64,000 nt of DNA from Thermoflexus hugenholtzii (GCF_018771565.1 NZ_CP076326.1:3038001-3102000); one strand, 5' to 3'; positions 6,957-15,891 are shown, counted from the first letter of the stretch. Made by a program: numbers and translations. Notes: generated by a model from the sequence alone, not told the origin.

Positions 6957-8927
6957 GTGACATCCAAACCTTCGCTGCTGGAGCGTCTGGCCCGGGGTCC
7001 GGTGCTGGCCGATGGGGCGATGGGCACGATGCTCTACGCCCGGGGCTTCTCCTTTGATCGCTGCTATGAAGCGCTGAACGTGGAAGCCCCTGAGGTCGTC
7101 CGAGAGATCCATCGGCTGTATCTGGAGGCCGGGGCGGAGATCCTGGAGACCAACACCTTCGGGGCGAACCGTTACCGGCTGGCGGAGCACGGTCTGGAGG
7201 ATCAGGTGGCCCGCCTCAACCGCGCGGGGGTGGAGCTGGCCCGTCAGGCTGCGTCGGACGCCGGCCGCCCGGTGTGGATCGCCGGCTCGGTAGGGCCCCT
7301 TGGGGTTCCCCTGGCCCCTCTGGGCCGGGTGAAGGCGGTGGAAGCCCGCGAGGCTTTCCGGGAGCAGATCGCCGCCCTGGCCGAAGCCGGGGTGGATCTC
7401 CTGATCCTGGAGACTTTCTCTTCGCTCCCGGAGCTGGTGGAGGCGGTGCGGGCCGCCCAGGAGGTTGCCCCGCATCTTCCCCTGGTGGCGGAGATGACCT
7501 TCGCCCAGGATGGCCATACGCTGATGGGCCACACGCCGGAGGAGGTTGTGGACGCCCTGATGGCCCTGGGGGTGCCCCTCATCGGGGCGAACTGCTCCGT
7601 GGGGCCCGCCAAGCTGCTCCCGGTGATCCGCCGGATGGCCGCCCGAGTGCGGGAGGCCGGGGGACCGCCTCCCGATCTGGTGGTGATGCCCAACGCCGGC
7701 TGGCCGGAGATGGCGGCGGGCCGCTTGCGCTACCCGGCCACGCCGGATTATTTCGCGGACTATGCTGGACGTTTCCTCGCCCTGGGGGTGCGGGTGATCG
7801 GCGGATGTTGCGGAACGACGCCGGAGCACATCGCGGCGATTCGCCGCGCCCTGTCGGCCCATCCGGAGCCCGCTCCGGAGCCTCGGCCGGTGATCCTCAT
7901 GCCTCCTCCACCCCCTGCGCCCACGGAGCAGCCCCCGACGGAGCTGGCGAGGCGCCTGCGGTCGGGGCGGCTGGTGATCAGCGTGGAGGTGGATCCCCCC
8001 CGGGGGCCGGATGCCAGCGCCCTGCTGGAGGTGGCCCGCTCCCTGAAGGCCGGCGGGGTGGACGTGCTGAACATCGCGGACAGCCCGATGGCCCGACTGC
8101 GGATGAGCCCCTGGGCGCTGGCCTTCCTGGTGCAGAACCACGTGGGGATGGAGACCATCCTGCACTTCCCCACCCGGGGTCGCAACCTCCTGCGCATCCA
8201 GTCCGATCTGCTGGCCGTTCACGCGCTGGGGGTGCGGAACCTCTTCATCGTGATGGGCGATCCTCCCGCGCAGGGGGATTATCCAGAGGCCTCGGACGCC
8301 ATGGACATCGTGCCCTCCGGCCTGGTCCGGTTGATCAAGGAGCGGTTCAACGCGGGGCAGGATCACGCCGGGGAGCCCCTCGGCCGCCCCACCGCCTTCT
8401 TCGTCGGGGTGGCGTTGAACTTCAACGCCCCGGATCCGGCCCGGGAGATCAAGGCCCTGCGCCGGAAGGTGCGGGCGGGGGCGGATTTCATCATGACCCA
8501 GCCGGTGTATGAGCCGGAGGCCCTACGAGCTTTCCTGCGGCGTTACGAGGAAGAAGCGGGGCCGCTGTCCATTCCGATCCTGGCCGGCGTGCTTCCCCTG
8601 GTCAGCCTTCGCCATGCGGAGTTCCTCCACAACGAGGTCCCCGGTATCATGGTGCCGGAGGCGGTGCGGGAGCGCCTGCGGCGGGCCGGGGAGGGGCGGG
8701 CGCGGGGGGAGGGGCTCCGCATCGCGCAGGAGGTCGTCGCCGAGCTGGCAGAGTTCGTCCAGGGCCTTTACGTGATGCCGCCGATGGGCCGCTACGAGCT
8801 GGTTTTCTCGCTGATGGAAGCCATCCCGCCCCATCGGCGCGGGGGAGGCCGGACCGGGGAGCCTGCGATGGAAAGCGAGGGCCCCCAAGTCTCCGGCGGG
8901 CATGGGGAGCTTTCCGACGAACGCTGA
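6957..8927 (+). CDS. Bifunctional homocysteine S-methyltransferase / 5,10-methylenetetrahydrofolate reductase
   Basis: This 656-aa fusion would reduce methylene-THF and methylate homocysteine to methionine, as in B. subtilis YitJ. Residues 1 to about 300 form the methyltransferase barrel, with zinc ligands in GANCSVGP (Cys about 212) and GGCCGTTPEHI (about 283-284). Residues about 330-625 form the FAD-dependent MTHFR barrel (ISVEVDPPRGPDASALL, FIVMGDPP, DFIMTQPVYE). No cobalamin-binding domain is present, so the first domain is BHMT-like rather than full MetH. Translation starts at GTG, preceded by GAGAGAGGAG. A TATACT element at 6879-6884 is a possible -10. Confidence 0.9.
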   Translation: MTSKPSLLERLARGPVLADGAMGTMLYARGFSFDRCYEALNVEAPEVVREIHRLYLEAGAEILETNTFGANRYRLAEHGLEDQVARLNRAGVELARQAASDAGRPVWIAGSVGPLGVPLAPLGRVKAVEAREAFREQIAALAEAGVDLLILETFSSLPELVEAVRAAQEVAPHLPLVAEMTFAQDGHTLMGHTPEEVVDALMALGVPLIGANCSVGPAKLLPVIRRMAARVREAGGPPPDLVVMPNAGWPEMAAGRLRYPATPDYFADYAGRFLALGVRVIGGCCGTTPEHIAAIRRALSAHPEPAPEPRPVILMPPPPPAPTEQPPTELARRLRSGRLVISVEVDPPRGPDASALLEVARSLKAGGVDVLNIADSPMARLRMSPWALAFLVQNHVGMETILHFPTRGRNLLRIQSDLLAVHALGVRNLFIVMGDPPAQGDYPEASDAMDIVPSGLVRLIKERFNAGQDHAGEPLGRPTAFFVGVALNFNAPDPAREIKALRRKVRAGADFIMTQPVYEPEALRAFLRRYEEEAGPLSIPILAGVLPLVSLRHAEFLHNEVPGIMVPEAVRERLRRAGEGRARGEGLRIAQEVVAELAEFVQGLYVMPPMGRYELVFSLMEAIPPHRRGGGRTGEPAMESEGPQVSGGHGELSDER

Positions 8928-8999
8928 GGCGAGGTTCGCAGGAGCCCCTTCGATCGGGTGGGCGAATCCCGCCGTCCGCCCGGGAAAGGAGCGTGCGGA

Positions 9000-9632
9000 A
9001 TGGGATACATCGAGCGGTTGCTTGGGGAGAACGAGCGGATCCTCTTCCGAACCCATCCCCATCCGGTGGTCCTCCTCCGCCCGGTTCTGGGCTACGGGGT
9101 GCTGACCGGCGTGTTGATCGGCCTGGCCCTGGCGGGAGGGGCTGCTTTCCCGACCCTGACGCCCCCGCTCCTGATCGCCGGCCTGGTGCTGGCTGCCATC
9201 CCCCTGATCCTGTTGATCCACACCCTCCTGCGCTGGTGGAACGAGGTTTATCTGGTGACCACCCGGCGGGTGGTCCAGGTCGAAGGGATCCTGAACAAGA
9301 GCGTTATGGACTCGTCCCTGGAGAAGGTGAACGATGTCATGCTGCGCCAGTCCCTGTTGGGGCGCTTGCTGAACTACGGGGACATCGAGATCCTGACGGC
9401 CAGCGAGATCGGGGTGAACCGGCTGCGCTGCATCGCGGACCCCCTGCGGTTCAAACAGGTGATGCTGGATCAGAAAGCCGCCCTCGAGGGGCGCTTCGCG
9501 CTGGAGGGCGAGGAGGGTGGGGAGGACCGCGCCCGGCTGCTCATGCATCTGGAGGCCCTGCGGCGCAGCGGTCTGCTCAGCGAAGAGGAATTCGAGGCGA
9601 AGCGACAGGCTCTCCTCAAATCCCAGGGATGA
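9000..9632 (+). CDS. PH domain membrane protein with SHOCT-like C-terminus
   Basis: The 210-aa protein has two adjacent membrane helices (about 25-75: VLGYGVLTGVLIGLALAGG and LLIAGLVLAAIPLILLIHTL). A bacterial PH (bPH2/YdbS-like) domain follows, with YLVTTRRVVQVEGILNKSV, SLEKVNDVMLRQSLLGRLL and GDIEILTAS. The C-terminus (LLMHLEALRRSGLLSEEEFEAKRQALL) is a SHOCT motif. The start at 9000 follows GGAAAGGAG. Such proteins are membrane-associated, and their exact role is not established. Confidence 0.85.
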   Translation: MGYIERLLGENERILFRTHPHPVVLLRPVLGYGVLTGVLIGLALAGGAAFPTLTPPLLIAGLVLAAIPLILLIHTLLRWWNEVYLVTTRRVVQVEGILNKSVMDSSLEKVNDVMLRQSLLGRLLNYGDIEILTASEIGVNRLRCIADPLRFKQVMLDQKAALEGRFALEGEEGGEDRARLLMHLEALRRSGLLSEEEFEAKRQALLKSQG

Positions 9633-9642
9633 GGGGCTCCGA

Positions 9643-10524
9643 ATGCATGTCCACGAGGTGATCCCCCGCTCGGAATACGAGGCGGCCGCCGCCTGGCTCC
9701 GCGAGCGGCTACCTTCCCTGCCGCGCATCGGACTGGTGCTGGGATCCGGCCTGGCGGCGCTGGCGGAAGCGGTGGAGGAGGCCATGGTCTGGCCGTTTGC
9801 GGAGATCCCGGGCTTTCCGGCCGCCACGGTGGAGGGGCATCCCGGCCGGGTGATCGCCGGCCGTCTGGAAGGACATCCGGTCCTGGTCCTTCAGGGGCGG
9901 GCCCATTTCTATGAGGGCTACTCGGTGCAGCGGATCACCTTTCCCATCCGGGTGATGCAGCTGCTCGGGGTCCGGATGCTGATCCTCACCAACGCGGCGG
10001 GGGGATTGAACCCGGCTTTCCGGCCCGGGGATGTGATGATCGTGCGGGATCACATCGGGCTTCCGGGGATGGCAGGGATGAACCCCCTGCGGGGGCCCAA
10101 CGAGGCCGATTGGGGGCCTCGCTTCCCCGAGCTCTCACGGGCCTATGATCCGGCGCTGCGGGCCCTGGCGCGGGAGGTCGGGGAGGCGGAGGGCCTGCCG
10201 GTCCATGAGGGGGTTTACGTGATGCTGGCCGGGCCCAGCTTCGAGACGCCTGCGGAGGTGCGCTTCCTGCGCATGATCGGCGCCGACGCGGTCGGGATGT
10301 CCACCGTCCCCGAGGTGATCGTCGCCTGCCATGGGGGGATGCGCGTCCTGGCGCTCTCGGGGATCTCCAACGTCCTGAACCCGGAGGCCTTCGAGCCGCC
10401 CACCCATGAAGAGGTGCTTCAGGCCGGTCGGGTGCTGGCGCCTCGCCTGCTGACCCTCATCCGCGGCGTGCTGCGCCGCCTCCCCCACGAAGCAGGGTCT
10501 GACCTTTCGAAGCCGCACGCTTGA
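9643..10524 (+). CDS. Purine nucleoside phosphorylase (trimeric type)
   Basis: The 293-aa enzyme would cleave purine nucleosides with phosphate to give a base and ribose 1-phosphate. Motifs of the trimeric PNP/MTAP family are clear: IGLVLGSGLAALAE (phosphate loop), VLQGRAHFYEGYS, LTNAAGGLNPAFRPGD, YVMLAGPSFETPAEVRFLR, and GMSTVPEVIVACH with the base-binding region after it. It ends in a 1-nt overlap with the next gene. It may work with hpt (50666-51253) in purine salvage, although the two are unlinked here. Confidence 0.93.
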   Translation: MHVHEVIPRSEYEAAAAWLRERLPSLPRIGLVLGSGLAALAEAVEEAMVWPFAEIPGFPAATVEGHPGRVIAGRLEGHPVLVLQGRAHFYEGYSVQRITFPIRVMQLLGVRMLILTNAAGGLNPAFRPGDVMIVRDHIGLPGMAGMNPLRGPNEADWGPRFPELSRAYDPALRALAREVGEAEGLPVHEGVYVMLAGPSFETPAEVRFLRMIGADAVGMSTVPEVIVACHGGMRVLALSGISNVLNPEAFEPPTHEEVLQAGRVLAPRLLTLIRGVLRRLPHEAGSDLSKPHA

Positions 10525-11270
10525 TGGAAACCCTTCGCGAGCTGCTTCAATCGTTGGCCCCCGTGCTGTATGGGGGGATCGGCCTGTTGGTGCTGATCAC
10601 CCTGGGGCAGGTCTGGCGCGCATATCGCCGGCTCGTCCGTGCTTTCTTCCGGGTGGAGCGGGAGATGGCGCAAATGGAGCTGTGGGGCGGGCTGGCCCGG
10701 GCGGGCCTGCTGCTCATCGTGGGGCTGGGCCTGTGGCTGCTGCTGGGACCGGGCTTCCCTGTGCTGGGCCCGGCGGCACCCTCCCCGACCTTCACGCCCA
10801 CCCCTTCTCCCACCCGGCCGGTTCCAGCATTTCCTTCCCCGACTGTGCTTCCTCCACTCCCTACGGAGCCTCTTCGAACGCCCACACCTGTCCCGTCTCC
10901 TTCCCCCTCACCGTCCCCTTCTCCCACCCCGAGCCCAACCGTTCCGCGAGCCCGCTGCCCGGATCCGAACGCGCAGATTGAGATCCCAGCCCCCGGCCAG
11001 GTGATCTCCCAACCGGTGACCATGATCGGGACGGCCATCCATCCGGCCTTTCAGTTCTACAAGGTGGAGATCCGCGGGCCGTATACGGGAGACCAGTGGG
11101 TCACTCTGGGGGACGTGGTGCGGCAACCGGTGCTCCAGGGCCCCTTGTGGTTGTTTGATCCCCGCCCGTTCTTTAACCAGCCGGGGGCTTACCGGCTGCG
11201 CGTGGTGGTGGTGGATCAGGCGGCCCGGGAGGCTGCCCAGTGCGAGGTTCCCATTGAGATTCAGCCGTAA
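10524..11270 (+). CDS. Membrane-anchored protein with Pro/Thr/Ser-rich linker
   Basis: The 248-aa product has two hydrophobic helices (about 10-30 and 55-80) and then a roughly 70-residue linker rich in P, T and S. A compact C-terminal domain carries two Cys and the phrases PAPGQVISQPVTMIGTA and FFNQPGAYRLRVVVVD, which read like an immunoglobulin-type beta domain. Its ATG overlaps the TGA of the PNP gene. No function is recognised; an extracytoplasmic domain anchored to the membrane is inferred. A hairpin terminator follows. Confidence 0.75.
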   Translation: METLRELLQSLAPVLYGGIGLLVLITLGQVWRAYRRLVRAFFRVEREMAQMELWGGLARAGLLLIVGLGLWLLLGPGFPVLGPAAPSPTFTPTPSPTRPVPAFPSPTVLPPLPTEPLRTPTPVPSPSPSPSPSPTPSPTVPRARCPDPNAQIEIPAPGQVISQPVTMIGTAIHPAFQFYKVEIRGPYTGDQWVTLGDVVRQPVLQGPLWLFDPRPFFNQPGAYRLRVVVVDQAAREAAQCEVPIEIQP

Positions 11271-11274
11271 AGCG

Positions 11275-11302
11275 CCGGGGGGCGCTCTCAGGCGCCCCCC
11301 GG
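11275..11302. terminator. Bidirectional terminator hairpin
   Basis: CCGGGGGGCGC (11275-11285) pairs perfectly with 11292-11302 around TCTCAG. It lies between two convergent genes. No clear U-tract is present. Confidence 0.6.
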
Positions 11303-11331
11303 TGATCGGATAGAGGCTTCAAGGGCCCGCG

Positions 11332-13029
11332 CTACTTCTCCGCGTTCAGGAAACTCCCGAAGAAGGCGCTGAAGTATTCGAAGGTCCCCGTGCGGCCCTT
11401 GTGGTTGGGATCCTTGGCGTCCCACTGGGCCTTGAAGGTGGCCACCACGTCGTTGGCGTCCAGCTCCGCGCCGTTGTGGAACTTCACGCCTTTGCGCAGG
11501 TAGAAGGTCCACACCGTGAGGTCGGCGTTGGCCTCGTAGCGCTCGGCGAGGGCAGGGACCACCTCCACGCCGCCCACCTTGTAATCCAGGAGCGGCTCGT
11601 AGACCTGGATGCAAGCCCGGAAGGTCTCGCCGTCGGTCTCGTCGGCGCACCAGAGGGCGATGGGCTCCGCGTTCTGCATCCAGACCAGCTCGTCCTTGCC
11701 GGGGTCCATCACCGAGAAGCGCTCGTTGTTCAGCGGGCTGGCGTGGGCGCCCTTCACCGTCGCCTTGAAGGCCGCAGCAGAGACCCCGTGGGCCAGGGGG
11801 ATCATGGGGACGTGCTGTTTGATCAGCTCGTTCACCTTATCGTAGTGCTTCTGGCGCTCCGCCGGGTCGGCCAGCCGGGCTGCGGCGCGGATCTCCTCAA
11901 CCAGGTCGGGGAAGAGCTTGCCGAACTGCTGGTTCTGCTCATTGGCGAAATGGTAGTCGTAGAAGTTGGTAGCGTCCGGATAATCCGCCAGCCAGCCCAG
12001 GAGATACATCGGCTCGCTGCCGGCAGACACCGCGTCCAGGAAAGCGCCGGACTCCATGACCTTGATCTTGACCCGGATGCCGACCTCCGCGAGCTGAGCC
12101 TGGATGTCCTGGGCGACCTGGCCCGGCCGCGGCAGGTAACCCCGCACCACGTCGCGGTAGGAGAGGGTGATGTCGAAGCCGTTGGGGTAGCCGGCCTCGG
12201 CGAGGAGCCGCTTGGCCTCCTGCGGGTTGTAGTCATACCACTTCAAGCCCTCGGTGTAGCCGGGCTTGAGGGCCGGCGGCACGAACTGCTCCGCCACCAT
12301 GGAGCCCGCCGGGTAGAAGTTCTTGACCAGGCGCGCCCGGTCGATGGCCATGGCGATGGCCTGGCGGACCTTCTCGTTGTCCAGAGGCGGGTGGTTGTTG
12401 TTCAGGCCCAGGTAGGCGATGTTCAGCGGCGGACGGATGTAGAGCTTGAGGTTCGGATCCTTCTGGATGGTCTCGAAGTCCTCCGGGTTGGGGTTGTCGA
12501 TGCCGTCCACCGTCCCGGCCTGGAGCTCGAGCAGACGGGCGGCGGCCTCCTTGGACCAGCGGAAGACGAGGGTCTTGGCCTTCGGCTTCTCGCCCCAGTA
12601 ATCCGGGTTCGCCTCGAAGATGATGCGATCGCCCCGGATCCACTCCTTCACCTTGTAGGGGCCGGTCCCGTTGGGCTTCTCGCTCATCTTCACCGTGTCG
12701 CCGCCGTTGGCGTCCAGGTAATCTTTGTCCTGGATGGCGAAGGCAGCGAAGGCCACTTTGGAGGGGAAGGCGGGATCAGGGTAGCACAGGGTGAAACGCA
12801 CGGTATATTGATCGACGGCCTCGATGGCCTTGAACTCCCCACCGTAGTTGCAATCCGGCGCCTCCACCTTCATGGGTTGGAAAGCCGGAGTCGGGGTGGC
12901 AGGCGGTGGGGTGGGCGTGGGGGGCGGAACCGTGGCCGTCGGCGTCGGGGTCGCCCCGGGCGCGCAGGCGGCCAGCGCCAGGGCGAGCAGGACCAGGACA
13001 CGCGCAACGACAAGACTCTTCCGACGCAT
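11332..13029 (-). CDS. ABC transporter family 5 solute-binding lipoprotein with permuted domain order
   Basis: The 565-aa protein has a lipoprotein signal (LALAACAPG), a T/P-rich linker and an SBP_bac_5 (oligopeptide/nickel type) fold. The order of signatures is unusual. IEAVDQYTVRFTLCYPDPAF and GTGPYKVKEWIRGDRI come first. YEPLLDYK, VVPALAERYEANADLTVWTF and LRKGVKFHNGAELDANDVVATF, which normally open the mature protein, lie at the C-terminus. It has its own promoter (13104-13132) and no permease genes beside it. Peptide or sugar binding is inferred from the family. Confidence 0.85.
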   Translation of the reverse strand: MRRKSLVVARVLVLLALALAACAPGATPTPTATVPPPTPTPPPATPTPAFQPMKVEAPDCNYGGEFKAIEAVDQYTVRFTLCYPDPAFPSKVAFAAFAIQDKDYLDANGGDTVKMSEKPNGTGPYKVKEWIRGDRIIFEANPDYWGEKPKAKTLVFRWSKEAAARLLELQAGTVDGIDNPNPEDFETIQKDPNLKLYIRPPLNIAYLGLNNNHPPLDNEKVRQAIAMAIDRARLVKNFYPAGSMVAEQFVPPALKPGYTEGLKWYDYNPQEAKRLLAEAGYPNGFDITLSYRDVVRGYLPRPGQVAQDIQAQLAEVGIRVKIKVMESGAFLDAVSAGSEPMYLLGWLADYPDATNFYDYHFANEQNQQFGKLFPDLVEEIRAAARLADPAERQKHYDKVNELIKQHVPMIPLAHGVSAAAFKATVKGAHASPLNNERFSVMDPGKDELVWMQNAEPIALWCADETDGETFRACIQVYEPLLDYKVGGVEVVPALAERYEANADLTVWTFYLRKGVKFHNGAELDANDVVATFKAQWDAKDPNHKGRTGTFEYFSAFFGSFLNAEK

Positions 13030-13103
13030 GGCTTCTCCTCCTTTTGCAAAACAGGGGTTTGCGGGAACGCCTGACAGGCCCCAACGGAACCCGCGCTACA
13101 CCG

Positions 13104-13132
13104 AGTATAGTAGAAGCAGCGGATCCTGCCAA
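13104..13132 (-). promoter_or_regulatory. Promoter of the solute-binding protein gene
   Basis: On the minus strand TTGGCA (-35, 13127-13132) and TATACT (-10, 13104-13109) are separated by 17 nt, about 75 nt before the start codon. An [12 protein letters not shown] precedes the ATG at 13029. Confidence 0.7.
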
Positions 13133-13440
13133 CCGGGCAGGTTGGGTCCGGCCGGAACCCTCGTCGGAAGGGCCGGCTTCGCGAATTCGCTCCATGGCCT
13201 GTGGATAGCGCGAAGGGAGCCACATCCCACAACGGGAGCCAGTCCGGATGGAAGATCCCAGGATCCGGCTGACTGAGGCGGATCTCCATCCGCATTGATG
13301 CGCTCCTATGGGCCAGCGGGGTGTTACCCGGGAGGCGATCGAAAAAACCCTTGCAACCTCCGGCCGTCTGATGGCGGAAGATGCGAGGCGGGAGCCCTTC
13401 CGGTTGTAATCCGAAATTCATTTCGGCACCCATATGTTTG

Positions 13441-13500
13441 TTGCAGGAGCGGCTTTCGCCGCGACCGTTGTGAGATCGAGGAGACGGAGGTTTGGGCTGC
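13441..13500 (-). repeat. Dispersed REP-like repeat, inverted copy
   Basis: Read on the minus strand this contains GGTCGCGGCGAAAGCCGCTC and, before it, an AACCTCCGTCT...TCGAT stretch. Both match the units at 28413-28650. The GCGGC-GAAA-GCCGC hairpin is the core. Confidence 0.65.
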
Positions 13501-13620
13501 GGAAGCGGCTTTCAATGCGAGCCCCTATGGATGGGATCAAAGAAGACAGGGATTGCGGGCGGAAGGCTCCTCCTTATCGAAACGATCGCGGTTGCCATCG
13601 AGATACCGGTTCGGAGCTGA

Positions 13621-13797
13621 AGCCTCTCCTGCAAAAGATCGATAAAGATCGAGGCCCGGACAGTGTGGATCGCTCCGGGTGTGCATGCGGATTTCGATCG
13701 GGAGGGCCGGCTGATCGGCATTGCGGTGCTGGATGCTTCCGAGCGGCTGGGGCAGACCCTTTCGCTTGAGGTCTCCCTCGCGCTCTTGCCGGCCTGA
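13621..13797 (+). pseudogene. DUF2283 family gene remnant (3' end)
   Basis: The frame ending at TGA 13795-13797 reads IAPGVHADFDREGRLIGIAVL followed by DASERLGQ. This is the characteristic second half of DUF2283 proteins, small beta-rich proteins of unknown role. An in-frame TGA at 13618-13620 cuts off the start, and the usual N-terminal 'YDPEADALYI' part is absent. I read it as a truncated remnant. Confidence 0.6.
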
Positions 13798-13887
13798 GGG
13801 CCTGCTGAACGCTCGGAGGCCTCCTCCGGGCCAGAAGCATGAGATGAGGTGTGCGACGCCTCATCCACGCGCGAAGTGGGAAAGGCG

Positions 13888-14133
13888 ATGGAACCTCACG
13901 ATCCGCGATGGATCCAGGCCCATGAGGTCGGGGAGTATGTCTTCTGCGCCCGGGCGTGGTGGCATCGCCGCCAGGGGCATCCCGTTGCGCATCCCGAGCA
14001 GGCGGAGGCGGGCCGCCGCCATCATCACCGCCTCGGCCGGCGGCGACGCTGGGGGGAGCGTCTGATCGTCCTCGCCACGCTTCTGCTGCTCGTGAGCTCC
14101 CTCCTTCTGATCGTCGCCCGGCTGTCGCCCTGA
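13888..14133 (+). CDS. Small membrane protein with Cas4-like N-terminal Cys motif
   Basis: The 81-aa product starts MEPHDPRWIQAHEVGEYVFC and continues ARAWWHRRQGH, resembling the first iron-sulphur Cys region of Cas4/Dna2-type nucleases (Y.fC.R..w). EAGRRHHHRLG follows, comparable to the G..H element. Then come a basic patch and one membrane helix (LIVLATLLLLVSSLLLIVA). The nuclease core is absent, so it cannot be an active Cas4 enzyme. A GGGAAAGG stretch precedes the ATG. Function is unknown. Confidence 0.65.
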   Translation: MEPHDPRWIQAHEVGEYVFCARAWWHRRQGHPVAHPEQAEAGRRHHHRLGRRRRWGERLIVLATLLLLVSSLLLIVARLSP

Positions 14134-14247
14134 CCGAGAGCCGGGCGACGCCATATGATCGGCCTTCCCCGCGCGCACGGTCCGGATTAAACAGAGAAGC
14201 CGATTGAGAGGCGGATTGCCGATCGGCATAGGGAGCCAGGCGGGTCG

Positions 14248-15120
14248 CTACCATCGTCCCCAGGCCAGCCCGCCCCAGGTGGCGGCGAACAGGAGCACGC
14301 TGATGTAGGCGTTGACGTTGAAGAAGGCGACGTCCACCCGTGAGAGGTCCTGCGGGGAGACCAGACGGTGCTCGTAGACGAGCAGCGCCGCCACCCCGGC
14401 CAGCCCGAGCCCGTAAGGCCATCCCAGCCGGAGCCCGAGGCCCAGTCCGGCCAGCAGGAGAAGCATCCCCAGGTGGTTCAGGCGGGCCAGCCGCAACGCG
14501 GCGGCCACCCCGAACCGGGCCGGGACGCTGTGCAAGCCCTCCCGGCGGTCGAAGTCCACATCCTGACAGGCATAAATCAGATCGAAGCCGGCGATCCAGA
14601 GGGTGACGGCAGCGGTCAGGATCCAGGCGGGGAGATCCTCCGGTTTCCAGAAGGAGCCCCGCAGGGCGATCCAGGCTCCCATCGGGGCCAGGCCGTCGGT
14701 GAACCCCAGGATCCAGTGGCTGAGCCAGGTGAAGCGCTTCGTGTAGTGGTAGCCGATCAGGAAGAGCAACGCGACCGGGAGCAGAGCCACGCAGAGGGGA
14801 TTCAGGGCCCAGGCGGCGATCACCAGGATCACCCCGGAGACTCCCACCGCCCATCGAAGGGTCTCCGGCCGCAACAGCCCCCGGGGCAACGGACGGTTCG
14901 CCGTGCGCGGGTTGCGCGCATCGTATTCCCGATCCGCCAGCCGGTTCATGCTCATCGCCAGGGTGCGGGCCGCCGCCATGGCCACGGTGATCCAGAACAC
15001 CTGATCCAGGCGGGGCCACCCTCCGGCCGCCAGCAGCATCCCGATGTAAGCGAAGGGGAGGGCGAAGATGGTGTGCTCGAACTTGATCGCTTCCAGGAAA
15101 ACCCGCACTCCCCGCCACAT
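14248..15120 (-). CDS. UbiA-family prenyltransferase (4-hydroxybenzoate/menaquinone type)
   Basis: The 290-aa integral membrane protein carries both prenyl-diphosphate motifs of the UbiA family: NRLADREYDARNPRTANRPL and DLIYACQDVDFDRREGLHS. Several hydrophobic helices fill the rest. It would attach a prenyl chain to an aromatic acid in quinone synthesis. UbiA and the futalosine-pathway MqnP cannot be told apart here, and a respiratory menaquinone role seems likely. The start is placed at the ATG at 15120 (GAGGGG upstream); a TTG at 15144 directly abuts the preceding gene's stop. Confidence 0.88.
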   Translation of the reverse strand: MWRGVRVFLEAIKFEHTIFALPFAYIGMLLAAGGWPRLDQVFWITVAMAAARTLAMSMNRLADREYDARNPRTANRPLPRGLLRPETLRWAVGVSGVILVIAAWALNPLCVALLPVALLFLIGYHYTKRFTWLSHWILGFTDGLAPMGAWIALRGSFWKPEDLPAWILTAAVTLWIAGFDLIYACQDVDFDRREGLHSVPARFGVAAALRLARLNHLGMLLLLAGLGLGLRLGWPYGLGLAGVAALLVYEHRLVSPQDLSRVDVAFFNVNAYISVLLFAATWGGLAWGRW

Positions 15121-15144
15121 CCCACCGTATCCCCTCGAGGTCAA

Positions 15145-15891
15145 CTATGCCTCCGCACCATCAGCCCAGCGGTCCAGGATCGCCGGGATCTCCAAGAGCG
15201 ATCGGATCACCGCATCGGGCCGGATGGCCCCTGTCGGCGCGGAGGTCCCGGCGACCATCGCCGCCCAGATGCCCCGCATCCCGGCCAGATGGGCGCCCCG
15301 GATATCTGCCTCCGGGAGGTCGCCGACCACGGCGATCGCCTCCGAGGGGAGACCCCAGGCTGCCGCGATCCCTTCGAAGAGAGCCGGGTGCGGTTTCCGC
15401 CAACCCACGGCGGCGGAGATCACGATGGGATCGAAGTAAGTCTGAAGCCCGAAGCGCCGGATCAGCCGCCAGGAGTGATCGGCGTCGCCGGAGTTGGTCA
15501 GCAGGGCCAGGCGATAGCCCCGATGCTTCAGCTGATCCAGGGTCGGGAGGGCATCCGGGAAGAGCCGCCAGCGGGCCTCCTGAGGGGCCAGGAACGCCCG
15601 AACGGCTTCCCGGAGGATCGCCTCCGGCGTCCCGGGATAGCCCAGCTCCGCCAGGGCCAGCCCGAAGGTCTCCACCAGGGGATACTCCCGCCAGTCCTCC
15701 TGCCAGCGTCCATACCGGAGGGCCATCCAGCGCTCGAGGGCGGCCTCGAAGGCTTGCGCCTCGACCTGGATTCCGTGATGGCTCAGCGCGCTCCGGGCGG
15801 CGGCATACATCTCCCGGCGCAGGCTCTCCGGATCCGCCGGCAGCTCGATCAGCGTGTGGCCGAGATCGAAGATCAACCCCCGAATGCGCAT
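15145..15891 (-). CDS. HAD family hydrolase
   Basis: The 248-aa protein has HAD motif I (IFDLGHTLIEL), motif II (LALLTNSGD), motif III Lys (GWRKPHPALFEGI) and motif IV (AIAVVGDLPEADIRGA). The nucleophile Asp is present, but the second Asp of DxDxT is Gly, as in some 'FDLGGTL' HADs, so acid/base chemistry may differ. An alpha-helical cap lies between motifs I and II. Substrate is unknown. It lies just upstream of the UbiA gene in transcription and downstream of rimI. Confidence 0.85.
   Translation of the reverse strand: MRIRGLIFDLGHTLIELPADPESLRREMYAAARSALSHHGIQVEAQAFEAALERWMALRYGRWQEDWREYPLVETFGLALAELGYPGTPEAILREAVRAFLAPQEARWRLFPDALPTLDQLKHRGYRLALLTNSGDADHSWRLIRRFGLQTYFDPIVISAAVGWRKPHPALFEGIAAAWGLPSEAIAVVGDLPEADIRGAHLAGMRGIWAAMVAGTSAPTGAIRPDAVIRSLLEIPAILDRWADGAEA

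Larger units (their letters stand above)
13133..13887. other. Repeat-bearing spacer with one gene remnant
   Basis: This 755-bp stretch has no intact gene. It holds a CCGAAA/TTTCGG hairpin (13411-13426), one inverted copy of a dispersed repeat (13441-13500) and the tail of a DUF2283 gene (13621-13797). Nothing else is recognised in it. Confidence 0.6.
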
